From assembly GCF_031882575.1 (NCBI RefSeq), contig NZ_CP134772.1, positions 3,429,001-3,493,000 on the forward strand: a stretch of 64,000 bases of DNA. Direction: 5' to 3'. Source of the DNA: Pseudomonas sp. VD-NE ins (lineage in GTDB: Bacteria > Pseudomonadota > Gammaproteobacteria > Pseudomonadales > Pseudomonadaceae). This document shows positions 61,933 to 64,000 of the stretch, in pieces. Positions within the stretch are counted from its first letter, which is position 1; the number at the start of each line of letters is the position of its first letter. The position numbers and the translations under genes were made by a program. The notes beneath the pieces are model-generated. The model did not search any database. It was given only the letters and a program-made list of their open reading frames with translations, and had not been told where the DNA came from.

Positions 61933-62117
61933 GCCGTTACCCTCTGGAACCACTCTTCAATGATCCGGCGCACTACCGGCTCGGTCAGGATGGCTGATGG
62001 CTCTTCAACGGCGATCACTGAGCGCACCAAGTGACAGGGCAGAACATGGACACCGTCCTCAGCCGTTACCGTCAGGTGCGGGCGCTGATCAGCGATGTCG
62101 TGGATGTCTGCGGTCAT
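61929..62117 (-). CDS. Small phage protein, 62 aa
   Basis: Acidic, soluble (VTAEDGVHVLPCHLVRSVIA). It overlaps both neighbours by four bases (ATGA at each end). The C-terminus EPVVRRIIEEWFQRVT is helical. No family recognised. Confidence 0.7.
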   Translation of the reverse strand: MTADIHDIADQRPHLTVTAEDGVHVLPCHLVRSVIAVEEPSAILTEPVVRRIIEEWFQRVTA

Positions 62118-62305
62118 GCCTTCACCATGTTGTGGGTCTGTGCGTGGGCGTGCCCGTGCAGCCCGGCGACGATCAGGCCCTGAGGCAGTCCAGCAGCCTT
62201 GGCCGCGTCGATGGCCTTGGCGATCGCGCTATCCAATTCGGTCAGTACCTTGTTGATGTCCTGGCTCAGGGGTAGCGCGTGGCGCAGGCGAGTTACGTTG
62301 CTCAT
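62114..62305 (-). CDS. Small phage protein, 63 aa
   Basis: Helical (LSQDINKVLTELDSAIAKAI) with a His-rich end (GLHGHAHAQTHN). It starts on the stop of the Acb2-like gene (TGATG) and ends on the next start, so it is co-translated with the sponge. Function unknown. Confidence 0.72.
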   Translation of the reverse strand: MSNVTRLRHALPLSQDINKVLTELDSAIAKAIDAAKAAGLPQGLIVAGLHGHAHAQTHNMVKA

Positions 62306-62535
62306 CAGCTGAAAGGGTCAGCGGGTTTTGCGATCGAGCGAACGAACCACATGAAGCCCTGCTGGAGATTGGTCTTGGCCAACGCCAGCAGCCGAAGGTC
62401 AACACCTTCAATCTGGCCGATCTGTTTGAACAGTTTGCCGGCGCCGGCTTCCAGAGCCTTGATCGAGTTCATACCGTCGATTTCAGACTGGGTCAGGTCG
62501 CGGTAGCCGGTTATCTTTTGGTGCTGGTTATCCAT
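62305..62535 (-). CDS. acb2: Acb2-family cyclic-nucleotide sponge (anti-CBASS)
   Basis: 76 residues. ITGYRDLTQSEIDGMNSIKA (8-27), LRLLALAKTNLQQGFMWFVR (about 48-67) and SIAKP match the Acb2 pattern as I recall it (GYR-L, E-I-x2-N-IK, then A-T-LQ-GFM-L-R-x3-P). Acb2 hexamers soak up cyclic di- and trinucleotides, protecting phages from CBASS, and related forms counter Thoeris. GAGGAG lies 5-6 nt before the ATG. It is the first gene of four overlapping ones. The match was made by eye. Confidence 0.82.
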   Translation of the reverse strand: MDNQHQKITGYRDLTQSEIDGMNSIKALEAGAGKLFKQIGQIEGVDLRLLALAKTNLQQGFMWFVRSIAKPADPFS

Positions 62536-62552
62536 GCCGCTCTCCTCGTCGC

Positions 62553-62598
62553 GTGTCGCGACACAATTTGAGTTGTGTGAAAAAGTGTCGCGGCTCAG
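62553..62598. promoter_or_regulatory. Palindrome cluster upstream of the Acb2 operon
   Basis: GTGTCGCGACAC is a perfect 12-bp palindrome (62553-62564), overlapping ACACAATTTGAGTTGTGT, a second inverted repeat, and followed by a GTGTCGCGG half-site near 62588. It lies 18-60 bp before the Acb2 start. It may be an operator for the operon or part of the divergent control region with the + strand gene at 62789. No other gene lies in 62536-62788. Confidence 0.5.
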
Positions 62599-62788
62599 TC
62601 CATCCGAAGGATGCGAGCGAAATTGCCGCGGGCCGGCCTGGTTGGGACGGCGTTGTCGTTCGCTCGGTCAGGAGCCCGACACGCTCATCTGCAACCATTA
62701 GCCACTTGGCTGCTCACGCGCGCCGGGCGGCGCAGCCTTTACACATGCTTTAAACTCCTTGGCCGAATTACTTCCATGGCAGGAACCC

Positions 62789-63226
62789 ATGACTCAAACA
62801 GCTAACCACCAGACTCCATCCCCTTCTTGGTTTACAGTTACTTTTTTCTCACTGCTTTTCTCCGTGATAAGCGGTGTAGTCGTTGCTGCGGTCGGTTATG
62901 GCAAGCAAGAGGCTGCGAACGGGACGCTTGTGCAGCGTGTCGCGGACTATAAAGAGGCGAATGATCGATTAGTCGCAAATAGTGAAAAATGGAGTAACGC
63001 CTACGACGTCAGAGGCGAGCTACTCGCGTCCGCTCAGTCGCGCGTGGCGGAACTGGAGAACGACCGCTGCACACCTCTAAAACGAGATATTGATGCCATT
63101 CGGAACGACATTAACTTTTTAGAAAACAACAACCAATCCGCTCAACAAATCGAGCGAAACATCCGCCAGATGAACGATTACCAACAATCTCTGCGAGCTT
63201 GCTATGCCTCGACGGGGCACCGCTGA
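62789..63226 (+). CDS. Moron membrane-anchored coiled-coil protein, 145 aa
   Basis: One N-terminal membrane helix (about 15-38), then a long coiled coil to the C-terminus with two cysteines (CTPLKRD and the one near the end). AGGA lies 5 nt before ATG 62789. It opposes the late operon and so is likely expressed in the lysogen. The build resembles spanin-like or exclusion proteins, but without an obvious partner. Unknown. Confidence 0.75.
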   Translation: MTQTANHQTPSPSWFTVTFFSLLFSVISGVVVAAVGYGKQEAANGTLVQRVADYKEANDRLVANSEKWSNAYDVRGELLASAQSRVAELENDRCTPLKRDIDAIRNDINFLENNNQSAQQIERNIRQMNDYQQSLRACYASTGHR

Positions 63227-63260
63227 ATGCGGATTGCTAAAGCGTCCGCCTAAACTTGAC

Positions 63261-63593
63261 TCACTCAGCCTTGCGGGTCGGCAGCTTAAAATCGGTGACC
63301 CGATCCGCGATGTTGCGGATCTTCTCGACACCCAAGAAGCCAACCCAGCCGCCGGCGAAGGTGGCCATACTCTGAGGCAGGCCGAAGAAGTCCAGACCGC
63401 TGATGATGGTCAGGGTCAGACCGCCGCATATGGCGCCTTCCACAAGCATCTGGCGACGAGTACCGCCACCGTAAGTGATCCGCAGCACGGCCATGGCGCA
63501 GGACAGCGCAGCCGCATAGAGGATTGGCGAATGCTGGCTCAACCACGCAAGCGCTATCGCCCATGTGTCTGGTTTGTCTGGCATGTTTGGCAT
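63261..63593 (-). CDS. Holin, lambda-type superfamily III-like
   Basis: 110 residues with three hydrophobic segments (about 10-30, 48-68 and 75-92) and a charged C-terminus (KIRNIADRVTDFKLPTRKAE). It forms the lesion that releases the endolysin. GGAGG lies 7 nt before the ATG. It is placed before the terminase genes, far from the endolysin and spanins, an arrangement seen in several Pseudomonas phages. Confidence 0.85.
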   Translation of the reverse strand: MPNMPDKPDTWAIALAWLSQHSPILYAAALSCAMAVLRITYGGGTRRQMLVEGAICGGLTLTIISGLDFFGLPQSMATFAGGWVGFLGVEKIRNIADRVTDFKLPTRKAE

Positions 63594-63624
63594 CTCGGTT
63601 CCTCCCCGTCAGGGAGTCAGGAAT

Positions 63625-63650
63625 AAAAAAGCCCGGCAAAAAGCCGGGCT
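63625..63650 (-). terminator. Terminator upstream of the holin
   Basis: AGCCCGGC-TTTTT-GCCGGGCT with TTTTTT on the minus strand. It ends the gene at 63667-63924. Confidence 0.9.
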
Positions 63651-63666
63651 CTTGGTGTTGGGATTG

Positions 63667-63924
63667 TCACATCCCGAAGGACGGACCTGATCTGCTTTTC
63701 TTCCGCTGCTTCTCCGCCTCAGCCTCCTGATGGAGCTCAGCCTCGGCTTCCCTCTGGCGCTCGGCCTCAGCTTCCGCATCACGCTGCTCAAGAAGCTTGA
63801 TATAGCCCTCGGCTTGCTCTCGGGATGGATACGGATTGCCAATGGTCTTCCCGCCGATGAACACCTGATAGAGTTTCTGGCCGGTTATGGAGCCACGACC
63901 TTCATTGATGTGGTACTTCGACAT
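63667..63924 (-). CDS. Charged coiled-coil protein, 85 aa
   Basis: The first 45 residues are globular (YQVFIGGKTIGNPYPSREQA), followed by a Glu/Ala/Arg/Gln-rich helix (about 48-78) and a short GPSFGM end. GGGA lies about 6 nt before ATG 63924. The rest of the window (63925-64000) shows nothing more. Unknown phage or cargo gene. Confidence 0.7.
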   Translation of the reverse strand: MSKYHINEGRGSITGQKLYQVFIGGKTIGNPYPSREQAEGYIKLLEQRDAEAEAERQREAEAELHQEAEAEKQRKKSRSGPSFGM

Positions 63925-64000
63925 ACGATTCCCATCCGCGATGACAAAGTGCCACTCTATCAGAGACAAGAACGAAAAAGTCCCTGCAAGTGCAGAGGCC

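Larger units (their letters stand above)
34886..64000. mobile_element. Lambda-like siphovirus prophage, late half (continues past the window)
   Basis: A continuous set of phage morphogenesis and lysis genes on the minus strand in lambda order when read right to left: holin, TerS, TerL, portal, head, connector, tail tube, G/GT, tape measure, M, L, K, I, J, fibres, endolysin, Rz/Rz1. The gene set appears intact. No integrase, repressor or replication genes are seen, so these lie beyond 64000. The left end is somewhere between tRNA-Ser (30508) and 34886. Confidence 0.92.

Noticed and set aside
34886..64000. Complete, self-contained prophage in the window
   Set aside because: Integrase, repressor, replication and antitermination genes are not visible; only the late half is present.
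1..64000. CRISPR array or rRNA genes
   Set aside because: No regularly spaced repeats of 24-40 bases with unique spacers and no rRNA sequence were seen; the repeats found are REP elements and one tandem duplication.

Overview
The window reads as a chromosome segment of a Pseudomonas of the fluorescens type. It is GC-rich, carries REP doublets of the 'tgtgggagcgagcctgctcgc' and 'tgtgggagctggcttgccagc' kinds, and its core gene neighbourhoods match ones known from P. aeruginosa. It splits into core chromosome (about 1-30,500) and the late half of a lambda-like siphovirus prophage with cargo genes (about 30,500-64,000), the two meeting near a tRNA-Ser(UGA) gene.

Core part. (1) 225-5,587: an unidentified membrane protein, a siroheme sulfite/nitrite reductase with its DUF934 partner, and a divergent orphan cbb3 oxidase subunit CcoN with a CcoQ-like peptide. 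This matches the cyanide-inducible PA4129-PA4134 region of P. aeruginosa and is bracketed by a repeat family that includes a perfect 114-bp tandem duplication. (2) 5,893-8,904: a small unknown protein, an Asp/Glu racemase-family enzyme, a GNAT acetyltransferase and a LysR regulator. (3) 9,092-18,128: an eight-gene leftward operon: PhdA-like protein, TpsB transporter PdtB, DUF2341-LamG-ExbB fusion, ExbD, TonB, porin, coiled-coil protein, YbjN protein and a parvulin. It has a candidate Pho box and no neighbouring TpsA exoprotein. (4) 18,410-21,454: an exported redox trio: c5-type cytochrome lipoprotein, Tat-exported lactone oxidase and Tat-exported DSD1-type PLP protein. (5) 21,804-30,298: GapN-like dehydrogenase, a DUF3302/HlyD/FUSC efflux set, an EamA exporter divergent from an Lrp regulator, a YceK-type lipoprotein, a monohaem cytochrome and a Bax inhibitor-1 protein.

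Prophage part. Nearly all phage genes lie on the minus strand, so phage order runs right to left: charged coiled-coil protein, holin, small early-late genes including an Acb2-family cyclic-nucleotide sponge, metallopeptidase, TerS, TerL, portal, Mu F-like head protein, scaffold, capsid, head-tail connectors, tail tube, tail chaperones G and GT (made by a lambda-like -1 frameshift), tape measure, M, L, K, I, J, tail fibre genes, SleB-type endolysin, then Rz with an embedded Rz1. No integrase or repressor is visible, so the early half should lie beyond 64,000. Cargo (moron) genes interrupt the late operon at 42.8-44.9, 55.7 and 61-63 kb.

The most interesting content is (a) the AT-rich three-gene cassette at 32,709-34,671 (GHKL ATPase with a STAS-like segment, DUF4325 STAS-like protein, two-TM membrane protein) at the cargo end of the prophage, a candidate undescribed defence or signalling system; (b) the Acb2-like anti-CBASS/Thoeris sponge at 62,305-62,535; (c) the PhdA-like protein, an antitoxin-like domain joined to an IS5-type transposase N-terminal domain; and (d) a relic of the K gene 3' end that records past moron exchange. 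All names come from reading motifs and gene order; no database search was run.
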